Origin: an uncultured Collinsella sp.
GTDB lineage: Bacteria > Actinomycetota > Coriobacteriia > Coriobacteriales > Coriobacteriaceae
Reading direction: 5' to 3'
Assembly: GCA_900550835.1 (NCBI GenBank)
Contig: URTP01000050.1
Location: 1-12,486 of the forward strand
Length of the DNA: 12,486 nt
Shown in pieces: positions 1 through 7,891 of this stretch. The number at the start of each line of letters is the position of its first letter. Positions within the stretch are counted from its first letter, which is position 1. Made by a program: the position numbers and the translations under genes. The notes under the pieces were generated by a model that had not been told where the DNA came from, did no database searches, and saw nothing but the letters and a program-made list of their open reading frames with translations.

Positions 1-1
1 G

Positions 2-385
2 CTTGCCGGCATGGGCGGAGCCGCCGCGACCGGTGCCGCCGTGGGCCTAGGCGCCGCAGCCGGTATCGCCTCCAACATGGCGAGCACTCGCGCCCCGCAG
101 CGCCCGCTCGCCCAGCTCGTCGACGTCGTGAGCGGCGAGAGCCATAGCATCACCTCCGCACAGGTGACCATCGGTCGCGAGCGCTCAGTTTCCGACATTG
201 CCCTGCGCGACCCCAACGTGTCGCGCCGCCACGCCCAGCTCACCTTTACGGGCTCGGATTGGTCGATCGAGGACCTCAATTCCACCAACGGCACGCTCGT
301 CAACAACCGCCGCATTACGCGCTGCCCGCTGCGCAACGGCGATCTGCTGACGTTTGGCCTGAGTACCTTTGAATTTAGGGGATAG
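2..385 (+). CDS. fhaA: FHA-domain protein, FhaA-like (5'-truncated by window edge)
   Basis: The reading frame is open to the first base, so the true start lies upstream. The ATG at 11 has no clear Shine-Dalgarno and is probably internal. The visible part begins with a flexible Ala/Gly-rich segment and ends in an FHA domain, a phosphothreonine-binding module. FHA hallmarks are visible: IGRE, then VSRRHAQL (the conserved Ser and His that contact phosphothreonine), then DLNSTNGTLVNN. The domain ends at the C-terminus, as in FhaA proteins, which carry an N-terminal DUF3662 domain that would lie outside this window. The position directly before fhaB and a PP2C gene matches the actinobacterial fhaA-fhaB-pstP order, and this order is the main reason for the symbol. 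It is probably a cytoplasmic adaptor that reads phosphorylation by the PASTA kinase encoded downstream. The FHA domain is certain. The FhaA identity is inferred, because the N-terminal domain is not seen. Confidence 0.85.
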   Translation, partial: LAGMGGAAATGAAVGLGAAAGIASNMASTRAPQRPLAQLVDVVSGESHSITSAQVTIGRERSVSDIALRDPNVSRRHAQLTFTGSDWSIEDLNSTNGTLVNNRRITRCPLRNGDLLTFGLSTFEFRG

Positions 386-391
386 TCGCTT

Positions 392-808
392 ATGAACATC
401 GATATCGTCCTTTTTGCAGGCCGCATCGTCCTGGTCGCCCTGCTCTATATCTTCCTGTTCGCCGTCATGAAGACCGGCGTGGGACTCGTGCGCGGGCAGC
501 GCCGCGACTCGGCTATCTGGACGATCGATGTGGACAAGGGCCCGCGCGGTATCCGCGGCATCCACGTAGACATGCTCGGCCCCGTCATCGTCGGTCGCTC
601 TCCGTCTTCGGACATCTGCATCAACGAACCGTTCGTCTCGGCCTCGCATGCGCGCTTTTCGCTGCAGGGCCCGGCGCTCATCATCGAGGACCTCAACTCG
701 CTTAACGGCACGCTCGTCAACGGCCGCCAGCTCGTGGAGCCCGCGACGCTGCGTGAGGGCGACGAAGTCCAGATTGGCGACGTGGTCATGAAGGTGAACC
801 GTCGATGA
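392..808 (+). CDS. fhaB: Membrane-anchored FHA-domain protein, FhaB-like
   Basis: A 138-residue protein with one hydrophobic segment near the N-terminus (about residues 4-26), a basic linker, and a C-terminal FHA domain (about residues 60-136). The FHA signature is complete: VIVGRSPSSDICI, VSASHARF with the Ser and His expected at the phosphothreonine site, and DLNSLNGTLVNGR. This one-TM-plus-FHA layout and length fit FhaB (FipA in mycobacteria), which recruits phosphorylated partners to the cell-wall synthesis machinery. The ATG at 392 is preceded by AGGGGA at 377-382, about 9 nt away and overlapping the end of the preceding gene. The stop codon overlaps the next start as ATGA (805-808), so translation with the phosphatase gene is probably coupled. 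The family call is firm. The partner proteins are inferred from mycobacterial homologues. Confidence 0.9.
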   Translation: MNIDIVLFAGRIVLVALLYIFLFAVMKTGVGLVRGQRRDSAIWTIDVDKGPRGIRGIHVDMLGPVIVGRSPSSDICINEPFVSASHARFSLQGPALIIEDLNSLNGTLVNGRQLVEPATLREGDEVQIGDVVMKVNRR

Positions 809-2604
809 TCGACGAGGAGAACAAGTCCGCAACTATGACCGAGGCACCGGCCGCCGCCACAGCTGCGCCAGCCCACGCCGCTCCGGCGGGCTCCGCACCC
901 GTGGAGCCCGAGGACACCGTGTTCTCCCTGCCTCTTTCGCAAGTAACGCATGATATTTCGGATCTCGCCGATAACGAGGACGAAGAGGATGCCGTAGCGG
1001 CGCCCATCGGCGCACATGCTGCGGAACAGCCCACAGCGCCCGAAGCAACCCCGGCGCCGGCTCACTTTGCAGAGCCCGTCGCCGCGGCAATCAACGAGAG
1101 CGCTGCGGTGTTTGCGGCACCCGAGCCCGCCGCGCCGGCGTTTCCCATAGCCCCGGCATCCGAGGTTGCGCCCGCGTCTACGCCGGCGCCCGAGCCTATA
1201 GACGTCAGCCCGCAAGATGACGAGCCGACCGCCCGCGTTTCCGAGGAGCCCGACTCCCCGGACACCGGCGATTCCGAATCAAACGCCGAGACCGACACCG
1301 TCTCTCCCGGTGACACAGCCGAGATCGACGTTGCCGCCGTTGAGGCCAAGCTCAAAGACCCCGGGTCGACCATGAGCTTTGAGCCCCTGACCGAGGAGCG
1401 CATCGAGACCGACTCGACCTATGATGCCGGCACCACCACGCAACTCATGTGGGGCGCCCGCTCTGACGTTGGCTGCGTACGCCCGCACAATGAGGATTCC
1501 TACCTGGTGCAGTCGCCGCTCTTTTGCGTATGCGACGGCATGGGCGGTCACGCCGCCGGCGAGGTAGCCTCTTCCATTGCCGTCGAGACTATTGCCAAGA
1601 CGGCCCCGCAGTCCGCCGACGCAGCACGCCTGGCCGCAGCCGTCGAGGCAGCCAACGCCGCCGTAATCGAGGCGGCCCTGAACGGCCTGGGCAAGCCCGG
1701 CATGGGCTGCACAGCCACTTGCGCCTATATCGAAAACGACACGCTCGCCATCGCCCACGTGGGTGACTCTCGCGCCTACCTGCTCCACGAGGGCACGCTC
1801 ATCCGCGTGACCCGCGACCACTCCTACGTGGAGGAGCTCGTGGACGCCGGTGAGATTACGGCAGACGAGGCTCGCGTCCACCCAAACCGCTCGGTCATCA
1901 CCCGTGCGCTGGGCTCGGACCCCGCCATGTATGCCGACCACTTCACTCTGCATATCGAGGAAGGCGACCGCCTGATCCTGTGCTCCGACGGCCTTTCGAG
2001 CATGATTCCCGATAGCGATATCGAGAACATCGCCACGCAGTCCTCAACCGCGCAAATCTGCGTCGACAACCTAGTGGACGCGGCGCTTGCCGCCGGCGGC
2101 CACGACAACGTGACCGTAGTAGTCGTTGACCTGGTTGACGATGGCGTTATGCGCGAGGCGCAACGCGTGCGTCGCCGCAACGTCACCATCGGCGTCGTCT
2201 TAGGTCTCGTCTTGGTGCTGGCGGCTGCCATCTGGGCCTACACGGGTGTCACCGGCTCGTACTACCTGGGTACCTACCAGGGCAATGTCGCCGTCTGGCG
2301 CGGCCTGCCCGGCAAGCCGCTCGGACTCAAGCTCCACTGGCTCGAAAGCGAAACCAGTATCAAGCTGTCCGACCTGCCCGAAGACACGCAAAACCGCCTC
2401 AAGGCGGGCATTCCGCAAACAAGTGTCGACGATGCGCAGGACACGATATCCAAGTACCGCCACCAGATCGACGAGGAGCAGACCCGCCAGGTGATCGACG
2501 CGCAAACGATTCGCGACAACACCGACCAGGGATCGACCTCCGAATCAGATTCCGAGAAAACCGCCGAACAGTCCGCCGAGGCCGAAGCCTCCGAAAAGAA
2601 CTAG
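805..2604 (+). CDS. pstP: PP2C-family Ser/Thr protein phosphatase, PstP-like, with long N-terminal extension
   Basis: A 599-residue metal-dependent phosphatase that should reverse phosphorylation by the PknB-type kinase of this operon. The catalytic domain spans about residues 214-442 with all PP2C motifs: RPHNED (226-231), DGMGGH (244-249, metal-binding Asp), HVGDSRAYL (318-326), RDHSYVEEL (337-345), CSDGLSSM (393-400) and GGHDNVTVVVVD (431-442). A basic stretch and one TM helix (about 460-482) follow, then an external tail beginning YYLGTYQGNVAVWRG, which resembles the PstP extracellular region. Unusually, about 210 Ala/Pro/Glu/Asp-rich, probably disordered residues precede the catalytic domain; typical PstP begins with it. 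The ATG at 805 overlaps the fhaB stop and has AAGGTGA at 791-797, 7 nt upstream. An ATG at 835 is possible but worse placed. The enzyme class is certain; the substrates are inferred. Confidence 0.93.
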   Translation: MIDEENKSATMTEAPAAATAAPAHAAPAGSAPVEPEDTVFSLPLSQVTHDISDLADNEDEEDAVAAPIGAHAAEQPTAPEATPAPAHFAEPVAAAINESAAVFAAPEPAAPAFPIAPASEVAPASTPAPEPIDVSPQDDEPTARVSEEPDSPDTGDSESNAETDTVSPGDTAEIDVAAVEAKLKDPGSTMSFEPLTEERIETDSTYDAGTTTQLMWGARSDVGCVRPHNEDSYLVQSPLFCVCDGMGGHAAGEVASSIAVETIAKTAPQSADAARLAAAVEAANAAVIEAALNGLGKPGMGCTATCAYIENDTLAIAHVGDSRAYLLHEGTLIRVTRDHSYVEELVDAGEITADEARVHPNRSVITRALGSDPAMYADHFTLHIEEGDRLILCSDGLSSMIPDSDIENIATQSSTAQICVDNLVDAALAAGGHDNVTVVVVDLVDDGVMREAQRVRRRNVTIGVVLGLVLVLAAAIWAYTGVTGSYYLGTYQGNVAVWRGLPGKPLGLKLHWLESETSIKLSDLPEDTQNRLKAGIPQTSVDDAQDTISKYRHQIDEEQTRQVIDAQTIRDNTDQGSTSESDSEKTAEQSAEAEASEKN

Positions 2605-2620
2605 AAAGGGAGTGCCGCTT

Positions 2621-5491
2621 ATGAGTCGCCGCAACACCGAGCTGCTCTTGCTCATCGCCTCGGCGTTCCCCGTCATCCTGCTGTATGCGATGTACGTCCT
2701 CACCGCGGGCGCTGCCATCTCCTTTGAGACGCTCGCCGTACCGATCGGCCTCTTTGCCGCCTTTGCCGCGGCCCACATTGCCGTGCGCATCTTGGCGCCC
2801 GGTGCCGACCCCGCCATCCTGCCCATTGTCTTTGTGCTTTCGGGCATCGGCATCACGTTCGTGACGCGTCTCGCCCCCGCTCTCGCCATCTCACAGCTCA
2901 TCATCCTGTTTGTCTCGGTGGCCCTGATGGTGGGAACGCTCGCGTTGGTTAAGAACCTCGACGTAGTCATGCGCTACAAGTACACCTTTGGCATTATCGG
3001 CATCATTCTGTTGATGCTGCCTATCTTTATCGGCACCACGATCTCGGGCTCCAAGCTGTGGATTCGCATCGCGGGCTTTACCATCCAGCCCGGCGAGTTC
3101 GCCAAGGTCTTTATCGTGCTGTTCCTGGCCGGGTACCTGGCCGAGAACCGCGAGCTGCTCTCCATCTCCAACCGCAAGATCTTAGGTCTTAAGATCCCTC
3201 GCCTGCGACTGCTGCTGCCGCTGTTTGCCGTGTGGGGTGTGTGCCTGCTCGTCGTCGTCTTCGAACGCGATCTGGGTTCGGCCGTGCTGTTCTACACCAT
3301 CTTCTTGCTGATGCTCTACGTTGCCACGGGACGATTCTCGTATGTCGTTATCGGCCTTGCGCTCTTAGCCGTTGGAGCCGTGGGCGCCTACAAGTTCCTG
3401 TCTCACGTTCAGGTGCGTTTCCAGGTTTGGGTCGATCCGTTTAAGGACGCCCAGGGCCAGGGCTACCAGATCGTCCAGTCGCTCTTCTCGCTTGCCGATG
3501 GCGGTCTGGTCGGTGTTGGTATCGGCAACGGCATGGCCAACAACATCCCTGTCGTCGAGTCCGACTTTATCTTCTCGGCCATCGGCGAGGAGATGGGCCT
3601 TTTGGGCGGCGGCGCCGTGCTCATCCTGTTTATGCTCTTTGCCGTGCGTGGCCTCACCACGGCTGCCCGCGCTAAATCCGACCTCGCCGCCTTTAGCGCC
3701 ACGGGCCTTACGGCCGCCATCAGCTTCCAGGCCTTTTTAATCGTGGGCGGCGTTACCCGCCTGATCCCGCTGACCGGCGTCACCCTACCCTTTATGAGCC
3801 AGGGCGGTTCCTCGCTGCTGGCAAGCTTTATCATCGTCGCGCTCCTGCTGCGCGCCGGTGACGAAGCGACCGGACGCGAGGCCGAGCTTACCGGCACCGG
3901 CACTATGGCCGCCATCACCGATGATCAGGTCGCATCTGCCGCCGCCCCGACGGGCACGCGCTTTGCCACCTCGTCTTCCTACGGCAGCGGCAGCCATTCC
4001 GTCGTCTCGCGCATGCGCCGTCGCCTGCTCGACACGCCTGAATCCGGTGTGCTCGGCCGCGTTGCGCTCGCCAACCGTCTAACCCGTGCGGTGCTCGCCT
4101 TTACGGCGCTATTCGCCATCCTTATCGGCAACCTCACCTATGTCCAGGTCATCAAGGCCAAGGACTATCAGGACATGCCGACCAACAACCACACCATCGC
4201 CCGCTCCAAGTACATCCAGCGCGGTTCCATCATCACGTCCGACGGCGTGACGCTGGCCGAGTCGCTGCAGCAGGAGGACGGCACCTACGTACGCTCCTAC
4301 CCCAACGGTAACCTGGCAGCGCACGTGGTTGGCTACGTGAGCCAGCAGTATGGCACCACCGCCATCGAGAGCGTCATGAACGACACGCTCACCGGTTCTA
4401 AGGACTACTCCAGCTGGAACAACGCCATCGCGTCGCTCGCGGGCCAGACCCAGCCGGGCAACACCGCCAAGCTCACCATCGACTCGCGCATCCAGACGGC
4501 GGCCGAGCAGGCACTCAAGGGCTTTAAGGGCGCTGTAGTGGTCATCGACCCGCGTACCGGCGCGGTGCTCGCATGTGCCAGCTCGCCCACCTACGACAAC
4601 ACCAACATCGACGCCCTACTGCAGGCTGGCGGCGGCGAGGACGGCTCTATGTACAATCGCGCCATGGACGCGCTGTACACGCCGGGCTCCACGTTTAAGG
4701 TCGTTACGCTTTCCGCGGCACTCGAGACCGGCACCGCCAGCCTTACCAGCACCTACCAGGCGCCCTGCTCCATGGACATCGGCAACGCACCGGTCACCAA
4801 CTATGCCAACGAGAGCTACGGCACCATCAGCCTGCAGCAGGCCTTTGCCGTGTCCTCCAACGTCGTCTTTGGCCAGGTGGCAAACGAAGTTGGCGCAAAC
4901 ACGCTCGTGCAGTTTGCCAACGCCTTTGGCTACGGCCAAAAGCTCGGCCAGGACCTGACCTCCGCGGCCTCCATCATGGCAGACCCGTCGCTCATGACCG
5001 AGTGGGAGACCGCTTGGGCCGGCGCCGGCCAGCCTGTCGGCATGGACCACACGCCCGGCCCGCAGACCACCGTCATGCAAAACGCCGTGATTGCCGCCGC
5101 CATCGCTAACAGTGGCGTGGTCATGGACCCGTACTTTGTAGCCCAGGTACTCGCCCCGGACGGAACTGTGGTCAAGACCACGCAGTCCCGCTCGCTGGGT
5201 CAGGCCGTCAGCTCCGCCACGGCCGACCAGGTCAAGCAGGCCATGCTCGCCGTCGTCCAGTCCGGTACCGGCACCGATGCCCAGGTCCCCGGCGTCAAGG
5301 TCGCCGGCAAGACCGGCTCGGCCGAGATCGGCGGCACCAACGTCAACTCGATGTTCGTTGGCTTTGCACCTTACGATTCACCCACGGTCGCCATCTCGGT
5401 GGCCTTGGAGGATTACGACAAACACGACGTCAAGGCGGCCAAGATTGCCGGCATCGTCCTGACCGCGGCGCTCGCCGCACAGGGAGCGTGA
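2621..5491 (+). CDS. RodA/FtsW-type SEDS glycosyltransferase fused to class B penicillin-binding protein
   Basis: One uninterrupted 956-residue protein joins two enzymes that are usually separate. Residues 1 to about 412 are a multi-pass SEDS peptidoglycan polymerase with ERDLGSA (215-221), a VESDFIFSAIGEE block (312-324) holding the conserved Asp, and LPFMSQGGSSLL. A cytoplasmic Ser/Thr-rich linker with basic RMRRR follows (about 413-485), then one TM helix (about 490-512) and a transpeptidase domain like PbpA/PBP2. Its three motifs are STFK (690-693, nucleophile Ser690), SSN (745-747) and KTG (897-899). SEDS C-termini and PBP N-termini both face the cytoplasm, so the fusion fits the membrane topology. 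Start: ATG 2621 with AAAGGGAG at 2605-2612, 8 nt away; the in-frame GTG at 2612 overlaps that site. In mycobacteria rodA and pbpA are adjacent separate genes. I see no stop or frameshift at the junction. Function is confident; RodA rather than FtsW pairing is inferred from context. Confidence 0.93.
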   Translation: MSRRNTELLLLIASAFPVILLYAMYVLTAGAAISFETLAVPIGLFAAFAAAHIAVRILAPGADPAILPIVFVLSGIGITFVTRLAPALAISQLIILFVSVALMVGTLALVKNLDVVMRYKYTFGIIGIILLMLPIFIGTTISGSKLWIRIAGFTIQPGEFAKVFIVLFLAGYLAENRELLSISNRKILGLKIPRLRLLLPLFAVWGVCLLVVVFERDLGSAVLFYTIFLLMLYVATGRFSYVVIGLALLAVGAVGAYKFLSHVQVRFQVWVDPFKDAQGQGYQIVQSLFSLADGGLVGVGIGNGMANNIPVVESDFIFSAIGEEMGLLGGGAVLILFMLFAVRGLTTAARAKSDLAAFSATGLTAAISFQAFLIVGGVTRLIPLTGVTLPFMSQGGSSLLASFIIVALLLRAGDEATGREAELTGTGTMAAITDDQVASAAAPTGTRFATSSSYGSGSHSVVSRMRRRLLDTPESGVLGRVALANRLTRAVLAFTALFAILIGNLTYVQVIKAKDYQDMPTNNHTIARSKYIQRGSIITSDGVTLAESLQQEDGTYVRSYPNGNLAAHVVGYVSQQYGTTAIESVMNDTLTGSKDYSSWNNAIASLAGQTQPGNTAKLTIDSRIQTAAEQALKGFKGAVVVIDPRTGAVLACASSPTYDNTNIDALLQAGGGEDGSMYNRAMDALYTPGSTFKVVTLSAALETGTASLTSTYQAPCSMDIGNAPVTNYANESYGTISLQQAFAVSSNVVFGQVANEVGANTLVQFANAFGYGQKLGQDLTSAASIMADPSLMTEWETAWAGAGQPVGMDHTPGPQTTVMQNAVIAAAIANSGVVMDPYFVAQVLAPDGTVVKTTQSRSLGQAVSSATADQVKQAMLAVVQSGTGTDAQVPGVKVAGKTGSAEIGGTNVNSMFVGFAPYDSPTVAISVALEDYDKHDVKAAKIAGIVLTAALAAQGA

Positions 5492-5517
5492 TGCCCATGA
5501 TTGAATCGGACACCCGA

Positions 5518-5553
5518 GGCGCGCCGCGGCCGAAGAGTTAGCGGCAACGCGCC
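5518..5553 (+). other. GC-rich hairpin in the gap between the SEDS-PBP gene and pknB
   Basis: GGCGCG (5518-5523) pairs with CGCGCC (5548-5553), and CCGC (5524-5527) pairs with GCGG (5541-5544), leaving a three-base bulge and a 13-nt loop. No T-run follows, so it is not a standard terminator. It sits in the only sizeable gap (132 bp) of an otherwise overlapping or tightly packed operon. It may influence mRNA stability or the level of pknB, but in GC-rich DNA such a structure may also be chance. I saw no convincing promoter in the gap. Confidence 0.3.
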
Positions 5554-5623
5554 ACACGGCCCCAGCGGCCACATCGTAGGTACTACACACATCGTTGAGC
5601 GAATAGTTATGTTAGGAGCAGGA

Positions 5624-7585
5624 ATGGAACAGAGGGTCCTCGGGGGAAGATACCTCCTCAAGGATAAGGTGGGGACAGGCGGCATGGCGACCGTCTTCCG
5701 TGCGCAGGACCAGGTCCTCGACCGCACGGTAGCCGTCAAGATCATGCTGCCGCAGTATGCTGGCGACGCAACCTTCGCCGCACGCTTTAAGCAGGAGGCC
5801 CAGGCAGCAGCCGGTCTCTCCTCCCCCTATATCGTGGGCGTCTACGATTGGGGCAAGGACGGCGACACCTATTACATCGTCATGGAGTACCTGCGCGGCA
5901 CCGACCTTAAGAGCGGCATCAAGAGCCACGGCGCCCTCGACCCCAAGAAGGTCGCCCAGATCGGCTCGCAGATCAGCTCCGCGCTTTCGGTCGCCCACAA
6001 GCACGAGATCATCCACCGCGACATCAAGCCGCAGAACATCATGGTGCTGCCCGACGGCAACATCAAGGTGATGGACTTTGGCATCGCGCGCGCCAAGAAC
6101 AGCCACCTCACGCAAGACAACAACGTGCTGGGAACCGCCCACTACGTCAGTCCCGAGCAGACCCGTGGTCAGGACCTCGGCCCCACCTCGGATATCTACT
6201 CGCTGGGCGTCGTGATGTACGAGTGCGCCACCGGCCGCGTGCCCTTTGACGGTGATGACGCCATCTCAGTCGCACTCAAGCAGGTCAACGAGCTGCCTAT
6301 TCCGCCGAGCCAGATCAACTCCGGTGTCGACGCCGACCTTGAGCGTATCATCCTCAAGTGCATGGAGAAGGACCCGGCAAACCGCTTCCAGACCGCCGAC
6401 GAGCTGCGTCAGGTGCTCAACAGCTACCTGTCGGGCCGTGCCGTCAACATCTCGGAGCCCACGCGCATCATCGGTGCACCCGGTGAACTGGGCGCCACCA
6501 AGACTCGCGAGCTTTCCGATCAGACGCGCGCCATGGTACGTCCCGTCTCGGGCGTGAGCGGCCAGAATACCGCCCGTAGCTCGGTTTCGGGCTCCACCGG
6601 CTCCTACGAGGTCGAAAAGCCCAAATCCAACAAGAACAAGATCATCGCCGCCGTGGTGGCAGCCGTTGCCGTCATCGGTATCGTGGTGGCCTTTGCCACA
6701 GGACTCTTTGGCGGCGAGCAGGTCCCCGTGCCCGACGTGCTGGGCAAGGACCAGCAGACTGCCGTCGAGCTGATCAAGGAAGCCGGCCTCGAGGTCGGCA
6801 CCATCGACCAAAGCTACAACGACGATGTCGACGAGGGCAAGGTCGCCGAGCAGACGCCCAACGGCCACACCAAGAAGGCCAAGGGCACCAAGGTGAACCT
6901 GGTGATCTCCAAGGGCCCCAAGCCCTCCGAGAAGGTTGAGGTTCCCCAGCTTGTCGGTCTAACCAAGGACCAGGCAGAGGCGGCACTGGCAAGCGTTGGC
7001 CTAAAGGGCAACGCCACCGAGGAGGCCAACGAGGCCGATGAGGGCCAGGTCTTTGAGCAGGGCACCGACGCCGGTAAGGAAGTCGAGAAGGGCACGACCA
7101 TCTCGTACAAGGTCTCGAGCGGCCCGGATACCACGTCCGTCCCCGACCTGACCGACATGACCGAGGCCCAGGCGCGCAACGCCCTCGATATGGCAGGCTT
7201 TGGCGTCGACGTGAGCTACCAGGAGAACGACTCGGTTACCGAGGGCACCGTAATCAGCTGGAACCCCAGCGGCAAGCAGAAGCCCGGTGCCACGATTACC
7301 GTCGTCATTGCCAAGAAGTCCGGCAAGGCCACCGTCCCGGGCAACCTGTACGGCAAGAGCATTTCCGCCGCCGTCACCGCGCTCAACAACGCCGGCTTCT
7401 ACAACATCGCGTTCTGCGATCAGAACGGCAACCCCGTGAGTGGCAACGAAAACGCCACCGTCACGGGCGTCTCCCCCACCGGCAAGCAGTCCACCGACAG
7501 CACGATTACGCTGACGGTTGCACTTTCTGGCTCGGGTTCGGGTTCAGGCACGAGCACGGGCGACGATTCCGGTACGACCAACTAG
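5624..7585 (+). CDS. pknB: PASTA-domain Ser/Thr protein kinase, PknB-like
   Basis: A 653-residue transmembrane kinase. The catalytic domain (about residues 10-270) has GTGGMATV (17-24), VAVKI with Lys39, HRDIKPQN (131-138, catalytic Asp133), DFG (151-153), an activation loop with NNVLGTAHY, and SPE (176-178). A juxtamembrane linker of about 70 residues, a TM helix (about 340-362) and four external PASTA repeats follow (about 365-430, 436-500, 504-565, 568-633), then a Ser/Gly/Thr-rich tail. PASTA domains bind muropeptides or lipid II and tie kinase activity to cell-wall state; four repeats also occur in mycobacterial PknB. Likely substrates are the FHA partners and the wall enzymes encoded upstream. 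Start: ATG 5624 with AGGAG at 5614-5618, after which the kinase fold begins within ten residues. An upstream TTG (5501) would add 41 non-conserved residues and is not favoured. A strong terminator follows, and no pknA is present in this window. Confidence 0.96.
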   Translation: MEQRVLGGRYLLKDKVGTGGMATVFRAQDQVLDRTVAVKIMLPQYAGDATFAARFKQEAQAAAGLSSPYIVGVYDWGKDGDTYYIVMEYLRGTDLKSGIKSHGALDPKKVAQIGSQISSALSVAHKHEIIHRDIKPQNIMVLPDGNIKVMDFGIARAKNSHLTQDNNVLGTAHYVSPEQTRGQDLGPTSDIYSLGVVMYECATGRVPFDGDDAISVALKQVNELPIPPSQINSGVDADLERIILKCMEKDPANRFQTADELRQVLNSYLSGRAVNISEPTRIIGAPGELGATKTRELSDQTRAMVRPVSGVSGQNTARSSVSGSTGSYEVEKPKSNKNKIIAAVVAAVAVIGIVVAFATGLFGGEQVPVPDVLGKDQQTAVELIKEAGLEVGTIDQSYNDDVDEGKVAEQTPNGHTKKAKGTKVNLVISKGPKPSEKVEVPQLVGLTKDQAEAALASVGLKGNATEEANEADEGQVFEQGTDAGKEVEKGTTISYKVSSGPDTTSVPDLTDMTEAQARNALDMAGFGVDVSYQENDSVTEGTVISWNPSGKQKPGATITVVIAKKSGKATVPGNLYGKSISAAVTALNNAGFYNIAFCDQNGNPVSGNENATVTGVSPTGKQSTDSTITLTVALSGSGSGSGTSTGDDSGTTN

Positions 7586-7637
7586 TCGCAACCCAACCGC
7601 TCATTACGGCTCTCGCCGCAAACATATTCGCTCACAG

Positions 7638-7677
7638 GCGCCCGCTTGCTCCCCCAGCAAGCGGGCGCTTCGTTTTT
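7638..7677 (+). terminator. Rho-independent terminator of the pknB operon
   Basis: A perfect 13-bp stem (GCGCCCGCTTGCT at 7638-7650 with its complement at 7656-7668) encloses a CCCCC loop and is followed by TTCGTTTTT. It lies about 50 bp after the pknB stop, has no T-run in the other direction, and should end the + strand operon before the opposing tRNA gene. Confidence 0.92.
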
Positions 7678-7696
7678 GACATGGCATGAACCAGAA

Positions 7697-7725
7697 GAGC
7701 CCGGCACCGTGGTGGTACCGGGCTC
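7697..7725 (-). terminator. Probable terminator of tRNA-Arg
   Basis: On the - strand, GAGCCCGGTACC pairs with GGTGCCGGGCTC, a 12-bp stem with one U-G pair, around a 5-nt loop. It starts 10 nt past the encoded CCA of the tRNA. The following bases (TTCTGGTT) form only a weak U-tract, so termination is likely but not certain. Confidence 0.6.
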
Positions 7726-7735
7726 GACAAATCTC

Positions 7736-7811
7736 TGGTGCCCCCGGGCGGATTCGAACCGTCGACACCCGCTTTAGGAGAGCGGTGCTCTATCCCCTGA
7801 GCTACGGAGGC
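7736..7811 (-). tRNA. tRNA-Arg (anticodon CCT), CCA encoded
   Basis: Read on the - strand it begins GCCTCCGTAGCTCAGGGGAT and gives a full cloverleaf. The acceptor stem GCCTCCG pairs with CGGGGGC (one U-G). The anticodon stem CCGCT/AGCGG encloses the loop CTCCTAA, so the anticodon is CCT, which reads AGG arginine codons. The T loop GTTCGAATC is standard. The discriminator is A, and CCA is encoded at 7738-7736. It reads a rare codon in a GC-rich genome, where CGC and CGT dominate the genes seen here. It is convergent with the pknB operon. Confidence 0.97.
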
Positions 7812-7821
7812 ATGTTGTATT

Positions 7822-7850
7822 AGTGTAGCAGATTTACGCCGCTGTAATGC
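7822..7850 (-). promoter_or_regulatory. Possible tRNA-Arg promoter
   Basis: On the - strand a -10-like TACACT (7827-7822) lies 10 bp before the tRNA 5' end, giving a very short leader. Seventeen bases further upstream the -35 position reads GCATTA, a poor match. The position is right, but the sequence support is weak. Confidence 0.3.
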
Positions 7851-7891
7851 AGCGTATACCCACTCTTCGAAGTTGCGGTGGAACAGCCCTC

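Noticed and set aside
2612..2620. GTG start three codons upstream for the SEDS-PBP fusion
   Set aside because: It overlaps the Shine-Dalgarno sequence AAAGGGAG that properly serves the ATG at 2621.
5501..5623. Extended N-terminus for PknB from a TTG codon
   Set aside because: The added 41 residues are not kinase-like, and the ATG at 5624 has AGGAG upstream and begins right before the kinase fold.
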